From NCBI RefSeq assembly GCF_032362555.1, contig NC_083516.1, positions 6,659,001 to 6,723,000 on the forward strand: a DNA stretch of 64,000 bases, read 5' to 3'. Below the pieces are notes generated by a model that worked only from the letters and a program-made list of their open reading frames with translations, was not told where the DNA came from and ran no database searches. The first letter of the stretch is position 1; the number at the start of each line of letters is the position of its first letter. The translations under genes and the position numbers were made by a program. The stretch is from Amyelois transitella. Taxonomy: Eukaryota > Arthropoda > Insecta > Lepidoptera > Pyralidae. Positions 1 to 12,500 of this stretch are shown piece by piece.

Positions 1-84
1 GAGATACAAAATAGTGACAGGTTGCTAACCCATCGCCTGAAAAAAGAATCCCAAATTTGTAAGCCTATTCCTTAGTCATATTAT
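1..84 (-). repeat. Dispersed repeat family A, partial copy
   Basis: Reverse-orientation piece of the repeat seen complete at 43471-43727, carrying the shared gacaggttgctaac...cgcctgaaaaaagaatccc block. It is cut by the window edge. Confidence 0.7.
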
Positions 85-149
85 TCTTAGTTATCTTATG
101 TCACTGACGTATGATTAAAAAAGAAAAACATTATCACGTTTACTTTACG

Positions 150-348
150 TCACGTCAGTGTCAGTCAGTGTTAATAATAAGTCTTTAGAACGAGTTCGTA
201 TTGTTTTCAGACATAAATTTAATAACAGGTTTTCGTTTTCCGACGGTTTACTTAATAAACTTGGATTTTCTCATACATTTTAAATAAATCAAGGCTTTTT
301 CAAGACTACATATTAATATTTATTTTAACGGATTTATTTGAGTACAAC
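150..348 (+). promoter_or_regulatory. Probable GTF2H2 core promoter and 5'UTR
   Basis: Two overlapping arthropod initiator-like TCAGT motifs lie at 161-169, about 180 bp before the GTF2H2 ATG. No TATA box sits at the right distance, as expected for a housekeeping gene. The start site is inferred from motif only. Confidence 0.35.
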
Positions 349-3300
349 ATGGCAGACGATGAGCAAGATCCAAAAGAATACCGGTGGGAAACAGGTTACG
401 AAAAGACATGGTGAGTGCAGACAGCATTTATTTTTATTAGTACTTAAAAATAATACAGTTTTCTAGCTAATTGTGTTTTAATTTAAGAACTTTGGATTCT
501 TGTAGGCCATGGGCTGGCAACCTGTCACTATTTATTTGAATCTCCATTCCATCAATAACCCATACGGCTGAACATTTCCTTCCAGTCTTTTCAAGACTCT
601 GTCAACCCTCCAATGGATATAGACGGTGACTATGTGTATGTTTGCATTTCAATATTGTTTATTTATTAAATTGTTTATTCAATATTCTCAGGGAAGCCAT
701 AAAAGAAGACGAGGATGGCTTGGTGGAAGGATTAGTGGCCGAGTTTGCCCAGAAAGCGGCGCGCAAAGCTGCCGCTCCTCGGCGCGGTCCAGTCAGACTA
801 GGCATGATGCGGCATCTCCTTGTGGCCGTCGATTGCTCTGATGCCATGAACTGCCAGGATTTGAAGCCATCACGATTCCTGTGCACTTTAAAGGTACTAT
901 TAATAAAAACTAAATTAAAAAAAAAGTGATTTCTATACAATTTTTTTTAAATTCTTGTTGCAAATGTATATTTTTATTTCATTAGTTATTGGAAAAGTTC
1001 GTAGAGGAGTTCTTCGATCAAAATCCATTGAGTCAGCTTGGCATTGTGGCAATGAAGAACAAGAGAGCAGAGAGAATCACTGACTTGTCTGGAAATGTTA
1101 GGAAACATATTAAAGCTGTTCAAGGGTATGGTATTTTACTGTTATTCCTTAGATTTTTTTTCTACACAAAAATATGTGAAGAATAAAGAAAAAAAAAACC
1201 AGACCAACTCTCAGCTAACTGCATCATATCTTTTTATCTATGCAGATTGACAAACATCCCCCTGACAGGAGAGCCGTCATTGCAGAACACACTGGAGTTT
1301 GCTGGACGTGTGCTCCGACCTTTGCCAGGGCATGCATCTAGGGAACTACTTGTATTGTTTGCTTCACTCACCACATGTGACCCCTCGGATATAACTGCTA
1401 CGATCCAGGTACAGTCTCTTAAAGACTTAGATAGATGAAAAAGTTCACCTATCTATGTGAAAACCAACCATGAACAGTCTTAAGTGACAAGTGTATGTAC
1501 ATGTCTTTATTGCTTGCAAGTGTAGAGCCAACAGTCTTGAAAAGAAAAGTCATATTCAGCTGTATGGCTTAATGATGAAATTGATATTCAAATAGTGGCA
1601 AGTTGCTAGCCATAACACCACCAAGAATAATCCCTAGTTAATTTACCTTTCCCTTAGTCGCCTTTTTAACTGTTAAGTAATAAAATGCATCAATTTCCAC
1701 TAGATTATGAGGGATCACCATTTCGAACGGGATTATAAATATATAAAAAATATTTTTTATTTTCAGGGTTTGAAGACAGACGGAATAAGATGTTCGGTCA
1801 TTGGTTTAGCAGCTGAAGTAAGAATATGTAAAAAGTTATGTCAAGATACTGGCGGAGATTATGGGGTGAGCAGAGTTTAAAATAACACACATTTTCACAT
1901 CTTTGTCCTTTATATGGAAGACAGAACAAATTATCACAACACACAAAGACCACACAGAATGCGGGGTAGGCAGAGCCAGAAGACTGATAGACCACATTCA
2001 GCTATTTGGCTTAAAGAACAAATTGAGATTCAAATAGTGAGGTTATTCAGGTTGCTAGCCCATCGCCTAAAAGAAGAATCCCAAGTTTATAAGCCTTTCC
2101 CTTAGTCGCCTTATACGACATCCATGGGAAAAAGATGGAATGGTCCTATTGTTCTATTGGTGCCGGGAAGTCACAAAAATAAAATTAAGGTTCAGGTTAA
2201 GATCGTGCGCCTTAAGAAGAATCCCAAGTTAATATGCCAGAAGGATAATGTTGTTTGTGTATTTTTTCCCGATATGGCCACGAGAGAGAAGCAGTTAGTG
2301 ACTTATACATTTTGTAAAAATTTCTGTAGGTAGTATTGGACGACGTCCACTATCGCTCCTTGCTCCTGGACTACACGAATCCCCCGCCGCGGGCGCGCGC
2401 TCTGGACGCGGGGCTCGTCAAGATGGGGTTCCCCCACTGCGCCCCCCCGACCACCGAGACAGACCCCTCCAACAGCGCAGATCCGCCAATCACAGTTTGC
2501 ATGTGGTCGGTATTTTTTTTTATATTTAGTGGCTTTAAAATACTCTTCACGATTTCTCTTATGCATAATTAATTTAACCTTTCATATCTAGTTATACAGG
2601 GAAATCCAAAATATCATAACCTCAACCTGGGCTAGTTCTCGAAGCAATTGATCATGAAATATTTGTGAGAAGAGAATACAAGTATTTAACTGCATTGGGA
2701 ATCAAACCCAAATTGCCTTGGCAGAGAATGCCTTGTGGCATTAAGTCCACCTGCTGTACATTTTACGTGCATAAAGTTTAAAAAAAAACAAAGGTAACAA
2801 AGCGGTCCGACGTGTTTACCTCTACGCTAGGGAAGTCGTCGTATATGTTCGTCTTTATTTAATTAAAACTTTATTGCACAAAATGAACAAAAGGCGGATT
2901 GAATACAATTCTGGCATTCTTTACCAGTCTAACAGCTGAACAAATATAGACCAATATAAAATATGATATGATATAAGGTGGTATGATAAAGTGCACGTTC
3001 ACATTTAAGTTTGAAATTACATATTTACATATCGACACAGCATAAACCACTGGGTCTAGAGGATTCATACCTTACGTTGTTTTTCAACAAACAGATTTTG
3101 TAGGTATTAACTCTATACCTGTAGGTCTAATGGTGCACTAAAAGATTTCCCAAAATTTGCGCGGAATCGGAAATTAAAGGGGCGTAGGTATTCTAGCATA
3201 ATAAAAATACTTTTTTCACTTAAAATTCCCCAGATGCAATTAATGTTAAATAATAATTATTGTAACAGCCATTTGGAAGAGGGCGAAGGCGTCGGTGGGG

Positions 3301-5073
3301 AGGGCCACCTGTGTCCGCAGTGCCGCAGCAAGTACTGCTCGCTGCCGGCGCAGTGTCGCACGTGCGGGCTCACGCTCGCCTCCGCGCCTCATCTCGCCAG
3401 GTATACCCTCATCATCATATCCGCCGTAGGACGTCCACTGCTAAACATAAGCCTCCCCCAATGATTTTCACCTGGTCGTCGGTCTATTCCGCGGGTGGCC
3501 GTCCTATGCGACGCTTTCCGGTACGTGGTCTCCACTCGAGAGCTTTTTGGCCTCATTGGCCATCAGCTCTACGAGAAATGTGGCCTGCCTATTGCCATAT
3601 CAGTTTGCTGAGCCGAAGTGCTATGTCGGTAACTTTCTTTCGGTTCGACTACGGATCTCCTTATTCCTGATTAGATCTCATGGAGAAACAGAGCATAGCT
3701 CTACTACATACTCCACTACTCGCTGAGTGACCCCGAGCTATAGCTTGACCAGAAATATAGCACTCCTCGTCATGAATTCACATTTATATGTCTGACTGAA
3801 TGAGGTTTCCTCACGATGTTTCCCTCACCGTAAGAGTATAAGTTAGTACTCAACAAATTTATGACCGCGAGATAGGATTTGAACATATGCCTCTGTACGC
3901 ATCATGCATTTTAATAGGAAACCTTATTGATTTGACCACCGACGCGATAGGTAGTGTTGCCTATCAATAGTGTCGATAGCTCAGTTGGAAACGGCAACAC
4001 TAATGCTAGGTAACGTCCACAGATTATATTAATAAAAATCATTCTCTTGTATTTTATGGTAGTTACTTTCACCTTGTGGAGCCTATGTAATGTGGTACTA
4101 GGTTGTTGTGCGTCTCGTGAGATCGATCTATTCTCACCTATCCGTCTAAACAGGCAGTTATTATTCATCTTCAAGTTTTTACATTTAACATGTGAAATTA
4201 CAGTAAAAAAAATTTATATTTCAGATCGTATCACCACTTGTTCCCTGTAGAACCTTATGAAGAGGTACCCAATGAAGGACAAGCTCAATACTGTTTTGGC
4301 TGCCTTAGGCCTTTCACAGATGTCGACAAGCAGGTAAGAGAAATTGCTTTAGCTAGATATTATCAGTTTTATAATTTACTACCGTATGATGCATATGTTG
4401 TTTGTTGCGCTGCTTTTACTTTTGTATAATAGTGATAAAAATTTCGTTCTAAGAGTGAAAAATATGTCAAAAATCAATTGACTAAAAGTAATCCTCACAA
4501 ATTGTGGAGCGATTTTAAAATTAATTATTTTTCATTGTGCAAAGCGTTCTTGTTAGATAACGCGCGCTATAGCTCACTGAGGTAACGGATAGCGTTTTTT
4601 AAAAATGGGTAAAAATTTTGTTTATCTTGCTTTTCTAGTCAACATACATAGGTACATATGGTCACGTCTGTACCTCTTGCCCAGGAGGCAGAGCCAACGG
4701 TCTTGAAAAATCTAAAAGGTTTTATTCAGCTGTACGGCCTCATGATAAAATGAGATTCAAATAATGACAGGATGTTAGCCTACAAGAAGAATACCAAGTT
4801 TATTACCCTTTTCCTTAGTCACCTTTTACGACATCCATAGGTAAGACGTGGTCCTATCCTAAAGTGACGGGGACCTCACGTCAATCAATTTTTAGTCAAT
4901 CACAGTCAATTCATAGTAGGTATCTCACGTTTATTCAGATCTTCCGCTGCCCGCGTTGCCTGGAGTACTACTGCTGGGAGTGCGAGGCGGTGGTGGGCGG
5001 CTCGCTGCACGTGTGCCCGGCCTGCGCCGCGCGGCCCGCGCTCTACCAGCGGCTGCCGGACACGTCGAAATAG
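349..5073 (+). CDS. GTF2H2: TFIIH subunit p44 (Ssl1), nine coding exons
   Basis: Core TFIIH subunit acting in the nucleus in RNA polymerase II initiation and nucleotide excision repair, where p44 stimulates the XPD helicase. Exons by GT/AG and phase: 349-410, 692-893, 986-1125, 1246-1408, 1767-1865, 2330-2505, 3269-3400, 4225-4333, 4939-5073. The sum is 1218 nt, or 405 aa plus TAG; the human protein is 395 aa. A von Willebrand A-like domain starts near residue 60 ([15 protein letters not shown]) and includes SREL and [10 protein letters not shown] zinc-binding CPQCRSKYC...[16 protein letters not shown] segment follows near residue 296. The C-terminal RING-like C4 part is CFGC...CPRC...CWEC...CPAC. 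Start: first ATG ([14 protein letters not shown]), the family-typical N-terminus. The exon 6 donor is GTCGGT, weak but demanded by phase and by the MCHLEE junction. Introns carry several dispersed repeats. Confidence 0.95.
503..636 (+). repeat. Dispersed repeat family A, partial copy in GTF2H2 intron 1
   Basis: It shares the gatgggctagcaacctgtcactatttgaatctc and cttttcaagactgttggctctg segments of the family in diverged form, and ends near the gacgtgattatgtatg tail. Confidence 0.65.
1524..1685 (-). repeat. Dispersed repeat family A, diverged copy in GTF2H2 intron 4
   Basis: Antisense copy with the agagccaacagtcttgaaaag and cccttagtcgcctttt blocks. It is truncated before the family's 5' end. 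Confidence 0.65.
1966..2172 (-). repeat. Dispersed repeat family A, copy in GTF2H2 intron 5
   Basis: Antisense copy running from ggggtaggcagagcc to ggtgccgggaa. The gacatccatgggaaaaagatgga block is well preserved. Confidence 0.75.
3409..3720 (+). repeat. Lepidopteran dispersed repeat (accgccgtaggacgtccactgc type)
   Basis: In GTF2H2 intron 7, directly after the donor. It contains the abundant lepidopteran segments gtaggacgtccactgct and aagcctcccccaatgattt, which I recognise as repetitive but cannot assign to a class. It is not coding in any consistent frame. Confidence 0.55.
3735..3925 (-). repeat. tRNA-derived SINE-like fragment, antisense
   Basis: The tgaggtttcctcacgatgtttccctcaccgtaag block followed by ggatttgaacatatgcctctg looks like an antisense tRNA-derived SINE: body first, then a decayed B-box (antisense of GGTTCAAATCC). 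The same body block, in sense, follows the tRNA-like head at 14889. Confidence 0.6.
4655..4868 (-). repeat. Dispersed repeat family A, copy in GTF2H2 intron 8
   Basis: Antisense copy from ggtcacgtctgtacctcttgcc through ttagtcaccttttacgacatccat. Moderately diverged. Confidence 0.7.
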
Positions 5074-5398
5074 ATCTCTCGTCTATCGTTGTAATGCTAT
5101 TGCTAGAGGTGCAAGCCGTTAATGGGGAATCGTCTGCATCTGCGGCTGCCAGTATCTCCAAGTAGAGTGTCATCAACAGTACTGCTTGTGCATTTTACTG
5201 GCGAAAATCGAGGTTACGTCGGCGATACCATTTGAACGTCATTTAATTTTTATGTCAATAAACCTGGGGGAGGTTTGGGTTTAATGGCTGAGAATGCAAT
5301 TGGGATGGAACACTACGATGAGAAAGATTGTGTAATTTATTAATTTTATATGTACATAATGTATATAGGTACTTATTTTTAAAATTATTTTATATAAA

Positions 5399-5404
5399 TA
5401 ATAA
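5399..5404 (+). terminator. GTF2H2 polyadenylation signal
   Basis: AATAAA lies 326 nt after the GTF2H2 stop, followed by an A-rich tract. An earlier AATAAA at 5257-5262 is an alternative. The opposite-strand signal (TTTATT on plus) at 5421-5426 or 5497-5502 could serve the convergent transporter gene. Confidence 0.5.
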
Positions 5405-5409
5405 AGTAA

Positions 5410-6551
5410 AAAAAATGAATTTTATTTTCAACTTTCCACCTCAAACATCCGCTTCATTTGCTTAAAAAAATAAAACATATGGAAATATGTTCAAATTTTA
5501 TTTTTATATCACATTTGTAAATTTCTACTACAGTGAATAGAAAAATAACATCTTACATTAAGTACATTGTCGAAGCACCTTATTTGTTAAATGTACGTAT
5601 ACAGTTACTACACAGATCACAGATAAAATCTCGTTTTATACGTTCGTAAAGGCCCATCACCTGATTGTTATTGGTAACAGAACTTTGGATTAATTAATTA
5701 CTACGGGCTAGAAAACCGGCATATTTACAGCCCATGTTAACGTTTTTGGCTGAATTAAAATGAAAGTGTAACGAAATATTGACGTTTATGCAAACATAAG
5801 TAATAAAATATAATCTCGTGTTTCAGTTCAGTTATGTTTTCGCTTGGAAATACAATATTACTCATATGGTCATAAAATCTCAAAACAGCGACACCTAAAT
5901 TAACGAAAATGTGAATGTGAAAATGATTTATAAGGTTTGAAATATTTTGTCTTACATTTCGTGCAGTAATTTTTATTAACTGCTTCCTTACATATTTTAT
6001 TCTTACATATAATACATATACATTAGGTTACAAACTTTATAAGTTCTTTTTTGGTAGGTATATCTTCCAAAAAAAGTATATTTTTTACAAATAGTAAAAT
6101 CACAGCAATATGTGTTTATATATTTATGTCATTTATACAACTGTAATGCTTAAATCAAATTACCTACTTTATTTGTCTCTGATAACGACCTATCTTATAT
6201 CACCATTAGCTGTATAGATATAATGCATATGTATGACATTTCACCATAGCTGGTTAAGTAGACTTAATTATATTTATATAGAATTAGAAATGCATTTGTA
6301 ATGGATAAAGAGCTTTGTACGTTTTTCTATTTTCAACAAGTGTTTTAGTACAAATTATTATTAACGTGGTATGTCAAAAAGGATTTCAATTGAATGTAAC
6401 GTTATTATTCACAAAATTAAATAATGGTCAATCAAACAAAAGAAAACTTAAGAAATAAGTACTTACTATATTTTTATACAAAAAGGTGCCGGCTAATGCC
6501 TTGTCTTGTGCTCACACAATGATTATTACCATCTAGTTACCTGGAATCATC
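5410..6551. other. Intergenic and 3'UTR interval between convergent genes
   Basis: AT-rich sequence without a coding signal. It holds the 3' flanks of GTF2H2 (plus) and the sugar transporter (minus). Several TTTATT motifs on plus could be minus-strand polyadenylation signals (5421, 5497, ~5996). I cannot tell which is used. Confidence 0.5.
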
Positions 6552-9500
6552 TCACACTTGATTCCCAGCGGATGACTTTTTGCGGGTTAGCCACAGCACA
6601 TTGGGCTTCTCGTAATACTGTTCTATTTGAATTAGCGATTTTCCTTTAGTTTCTGGCAGCATTAAAAATAAGATGATCGTGGCTAAAGTTGACGAAGCAC
6701 CGAAAAGTCCGAAGACACCGTCCATCCCGATAGCATTTTTCATAATGGGATAAAGTTTTGTGAACCCAAAGAGGACGGCGTTGAAAAGACAGAAGATGTA
6801 ACCTCCGCAGAGGCCGCGAACTTTTGTGGGAAGGAGTTCTCCAATCATAAGTCCTGGCAATAGAAAAAATCCAAGAGTGTTAAAAGCAACATATCCAAGA
6901 ATGAGTGTGGGTGGGAGGATGCCGTATCCGGGGCCTTGGGATAATATAATGGCGAGGGAGAGGGTGCATATGGCTCCTCCGATTCCTGATAACATGACAA
7001 GTGCTCTCCGTGTTATCTTTAGAAGCAGTATACACGCAATCACGGTGACACACAGCCGGACTAAGGCGCTGGCGTTGGCTGCCATCTGTAAGCAGAAATA
7101 GATGCTAGGTATTAAAAAATGTATTAGATACAATCAATATGGTACTGATGATAACAATAATAGAAGTCCAGTGGAGCGTACAACTTATTGTTTGCTATGA
7201 ATGCCTTGCCGGCAATGAAATCTTGGTACTAACATGAGGTTTTAGGGCTCCACCCGAATCCTTGACGATGTCCACGGCGTAGAATATGACGACGTAGCTG
7301 CCAGACAGAATCTGCAGCATGTTGAAAGCGTTGATGAGCAGCAGTGGTTTGAGTACGTTTGGCTTGAGGACGGTCGCGAAGAATCGAAGACCCTCTTCTC
7401 CCCTCGCTTTCTCTTTCTCCCGCGCTGATATAAGTTCGTGGAGTTCACGTTGAGCCTGAAATGTATGAAAAGGTTAAGTCTATAAGCATCTTCAAGTTAA
7501 TACGAGATTAAGACACTTTCCCTTCATGCTTATTTTCATGAGAACAAAAATATCTTAAGGGATTTTTTATTGAAGCTTTCTGAATTTGTCTGAAAAAACA
7601 CTACCTGTGGAAATAAATGTAAATTGGACAAAAAATTGCTTAATAATATGAAGAAATTGCATGGCATTTCTTTCCCCACACGATCCTGTTATTTCTTTTA
7701 TTTCTACTTTATAAACCTTTATTAAGTTGAAATACAAGGAGTGTGGGTTTGTTCTTCCCCGCGTTATTTTAGAATATTTTTACATATAAAAACAGTATAT
7801 CGGTAAAATGTGATTTTAACCACAACGCCATCCAGTGCAAATCGGTAAAACTACAACGGGGTCAATTCATACCACGTTGCATGTCCACTCATAAGTTCAG
7901 AGAAAAATTAATTAGATGGCGTTGTCTATAGACAAAATAATTTTTGTATGGGAGCCCCCTTAAATAATTACTTTATTGTTATTAAATTATTTATTTTGAA
8001 ATATAATATACTAGAGGCCGCCCGCGACTTCGTCCGCATGGAAACCCTATCAATCCCGCGGGAACTCTGGGATAAAAAGTAGCCTATGTGTTATTCTGGG
8101 TCTTCAGCTACCTACATACCAAATTTCATGGTAATCGGTTCAGTAGTTTTTGCGTGAAAGAGTAACAAACATCCATACATCCATACAAACTTTCGCCTTT
8201 ATAATAGTAGTAGGATGTACAAGTCTGTGAAAATTGTTGAAAGGTGTCCTCCCCCCCCCTAATTTTTTAATTTTTAGTATTTGTTGTCATTATAGCGGCG
8301 GAAAAACATAATTAAAATAATCAGCTTTCTAGCTATCACAATTTATGAAATACATCCTGGTGACAGACAGACGGACAGACAGACAGCGGAGGCTTAGTAA
8401 TAGGGTCCCGTTTTTACCTTATAGGTAGGTACGGAACTCTAAAAATAATGTGTTATATTTGACATTTGATGCATTTGGTATGATATTCTGGAGAATATAA
8501 CAAGCGTAAAATTGCGAACGCGGGTACCATGTTATGTTAATTGGCTTACACGCATAGGTACGTTGTACAAGTAAATACGTAAATAGATCTCGTAAATTTA
8601 TTGTGATAATATATCACACTACACGTGTAGCGGACACGATATAACATTAGATGTAAGTAGCATTCAAATGAATTGATCCACCAGATGATCACTAACGACC
8701 TTTACATTGTAAATGTTAACCAATCATTTTGTGTGAGCACGCGTTCGCAAAATGTATGTGACGTAATAATGTAGTAGCAACAATCATACAAACGCTATAC
8801 AATGGCACATTTTGTTTATCGCGCTGTTCATTCGAGAAGCCCCTCATCAATGGCAAGTGGTCGCTTGTTGAGCTCATTAAGAGCTCGTTTAAGAGATTGC
8901 CGGAATCATGGACGAAGTTTCAGGTTCCCGGACTAATACAAATAACACTTCGTCGACTGTCAATGGGTCTTTCTGGAAACTTGCGTTCTCAGTGTCATTA
9001 TTAAAATGGTTTCAAATGTATACCTACTGCAGCTAAGGAAAATATATATACATACTTTAGGATATTTCGAAGTAGGGCGCTTTTGATCCAATTTAAATTC
9101 GATAGAGATATGATGAATGTGGATGAAGCGAAAGAAGTTTGCAGGGATCGTGGCAAGTGACTTTATACTTTGACGATGTATCTTGTCTCTGCCTATCTCT
9201 CTGGGAAAGAGACATGATTTTATGTATGTAGGTATATGTTATATCTCTCAGCAGTGTATACGGTACTTACTGTGTCAGAATTACCCCTCAAGCATGACAT
9301 GGCAGCCATAGCTTCATGGAACCGACCCCGGCGCGCCAGCCACGTGGGGCTCTCTGGCGAGAAGCACAGAGCCACGAACGCCAGGATCGGCAGAACTATG
9401 CAGAGGAAGGCTACCGATCTCCACGGCAGTGCCCCGCCCAGGGCGTACACGTAAAGTACCCCTAAGGAATACGCCACGAATGGAGTCCCTATGAGCAGAC

Positions 9501-12500
9501 CTCGGAGCCTTGGCTCGGAGATTTCTCCTAAATACACCTGTTGACAAAGATTGAATTGGTAAGTGTCGTTGGAGTGTAAAAAATAGTACAAATTCTTTGT
9601 GCTTTATCTCTACTTAGAAAAATTACACTTTGCTATTACTGCAATGCATCTTTAAGGTACGTATTTAGGTATTTGCAAACTGTTGGCTCTCATATTAGCC
9701 TTTTTGCTTCGGGGCTCAATTAACGCTTTTCGCAGGGTTTTGTTATTTAACTATCTACTTTTTAGAACATGAAAAATGTACATTAGGTATATAAAAACTT
9801 AGTAGGTACCTACCTACCTGTGTGCAGTTATGCAAAATTTTGGTAACATTTATATTTTATCTCAAATATCGTTTTTCAGTTATAGGTCTGTTTATACGTA
9901 GATACATAACGTTTCCTGTCTGATTCACTGTTCCCGATAACTTTAATTTCATGACTTTTGTAAATGCGTACCTACGTACGAGTATCAGCTTATCAGCAGT
10001 AACATAACACAGATTGGCGTGTAGGGAGTTTTCGTTTGGTAATCCATATTTTATAATCTACCCAAGCATTCGTATTATGTCATTGGATGAATAAAGATAA
10101 ATGTATTCGATAATACTGAATCAATCGATCATTAATTAAATCTGAATTTTTTTATTCTTATGATTATGTGTTTTATCATGGTGAGAGTTGCTCCAATCAT
10201 CATTGTCTCCCTGACTTGTCCTCATTGGGTACAGGAAAAGAGCATCTGTCTGCTTACGTCCGTAACCTAAGTCTTAGTCGCCGCTTACAACATACACGGG
10301 AAAGACATTTAGTGCTACTTAAATTTTACATACTTATTTATTCTAATAATGTTATCGTGGCAGAATGAAGTAGTTAAGGTACGAAACAGATTGCTTTGAA
10401 AATAAACTCAATTAAGTAGTTACGAGTATTTATTGTGTCTACCCTTTTTTTTTTTACTTATTTGGTATCTTAGTAATTCACTAAGCAAACTCCTTCCACG
10501 TGAATATTTTGCGTGCTTTTTATCAAGTTTAATACTCTACAAAAAAGTTATTGAACTATGACCGCAAAGACACAGTAAGTAGGTAGGTAGTAAATCGATA
10601 TCTTGAAGTGACTATTTTTAAGATCACGACACGAGAACCATTAAACTTAGATAAAATGCTTTAGATACTGTTTATGGACGTCATTCGGCTAACAAGAAAA
10701 AAACCCTGTTCAATAAACGAATTCCCATATGGCGGTGTTCCACACAAACTTAGAGATTTTACATTCTGTCTCGCAAGCGTTAAGAAGAGGCAGACATGTT
10801 TGCCCTTGCTCGAAAGAGTAGGTATTAAAAATAAGAAAACCCAAGTATTTATCACAAAAATAATTTCTTTGTAATGTGCACAGTCATCGATTTGATGTAC
10901 CTATATTCGTGATAGCGGTCATTTTCCGTGACAGTGCGTGATCATAACATGTAGCTGTCTTTTCCATATCATCTTAGTAAGGGGTCATTTGACAATATCG
11001 GTCACGGAACTATGGAAGATATAGTTCACCTACATGGTAATTGTATAACTTAAGAGAAAATTTATATAGGGGAAGTACGTCCAAAATGACATATACGGAC
11101 AAAACGACACATTAGTGATATTTGAAAACCTGCACGGTATAAACTGTCAAAAGTTAGCCAATTAAGAAGCACCTACACCGGAAATATACCATTCGAGTTT
11201 TGAGAGCTGTTTAAAATACAGAACGGACACCATGTTGACATTTGTTTTTTGAGGTTGGAAAAAAATTTGATAGTGGTCATTTGTTTTTTGTTTTTTGATA
11301 AGTTTTCTTTTGTTATTGTACTGTCCGTTAATTTTATATTTCGAAGCAATTTGTGTTTGAGGTGATCGCGTTGAATTTAAAACATTATTGTCACTGCAAC
11401 AGGATTATTTTTCGAATCGTAATATTTTTTGAGACTATGTACAAAATGACATACAACCACTATGGACAAAACGACATAATGTGTCATTTTGTCCGTAGAG
11501 ACGGTGGTAAGAGAGTTAATGTCATTTCTCCAGTGCCCAGTGGTAAATTTGTAAGTGGACAGGGTAAAAGAAAGCCAAAGAAACGAACGACGACATTCCT
11601 ACTTACGTCATCACCAAATATGGCAGAATTAAAATACAAACGAGAGAATGCATCTGAAAAACCAACTCGTAAAAGGAAACAAGCAGTTACTAAGTCTCTT
11701 TACATAGATGATGACTCAAATGAAGAGCGCTCTGATCAAGAAGACGAAGAAGATGATTGTGCCTGTATTTACTGCAACGATCTCTACTCACGTTCAAAGC
11801 CTGGTGAGGGGTGGTTGAGGTGCAGGCGGTGCAGTCGTTGGGTTCACGCAGCCTGTGCTGATTTGCCAAAGCGTACTAAAAATTTTGTTTGCGAATTGTG
11901 CAATTAATTTTTACTGTTGTCTCTTATTTTATCATTTTTTTTATGTTGATGGCTGTGTATGTCATTTAGTCCATACGACTTGTGTCGTTTTGTCCATACG
12001 GTATGGACAAAACGGATTTTTCTTGATCTTCATTTAATACTAAATATTTTTGTAAGTGTTGATTTTTCTGACAAAATCTATATGATTCCTGTTAACCAAT
12101 TAATATAAGCAAAGTTGTAAGTAAAAAATATGTTCCTATTATGAATAATATTAAAGTTATTGATGATTGATAAAACGATATGTCATTTTGGACGTACTTC
12201 CCCTATTATTTATTTATGTTTGTAATACTTACTTAGTACTGTTTTCAATTTAAACCAGCCTTTCTGTTTCAATATTGCATAGAAATTCATATATCTGAAC
12301 AATATGTGAAGCAGTTAATTTACCTTTGGTTTTAAAGAGGGTTTGTTTAACGCTAACATTGATGAAGTGAAAACTTTTTTTAATCTAATTTAAACATACA
12401 ATGGGAATGCTATAATCATCGGGAATAGCAAGTATTAGATATGATATCCTTTGGTTTATATAAATAGTTATTTAGCAGGGTAGGACATTGGAATATCTAG

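Larger units (their letters stand above)
11069..12203 (+). mobile_element. Non-autonomous pogo/Tigger-like (Tc1-mariner) DNA transposon
   Basis: The 1135-bp element is bounded by perfect 26-bp terminal inverted repeats (11069-11094 and 12178-12203, outer end ggggaagtacgtcc). TA dinucleotides at 11067-11068 and 12204-12205 fit a TA target duplication. Inside, variants of ggacaaaacgaca/tgtcattttgtcc recur in both directions near both ends, as expected of transposase-binding sites. Only the C-terminal part of a transposase ORF remains, so the element cannot move itself. It lies in the transporter intron between coding exons 3 and 4, antisense to that gene. Confidence 0.85.

Noticed and set aside
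3311-3670. 119-aa plus-strand open frame over GTF2H2 exon 7
   Set aside because: Frame-shifted reading of exon 7 that runs into a dispersed repeat; the true frame continues the zinc-finger protein.
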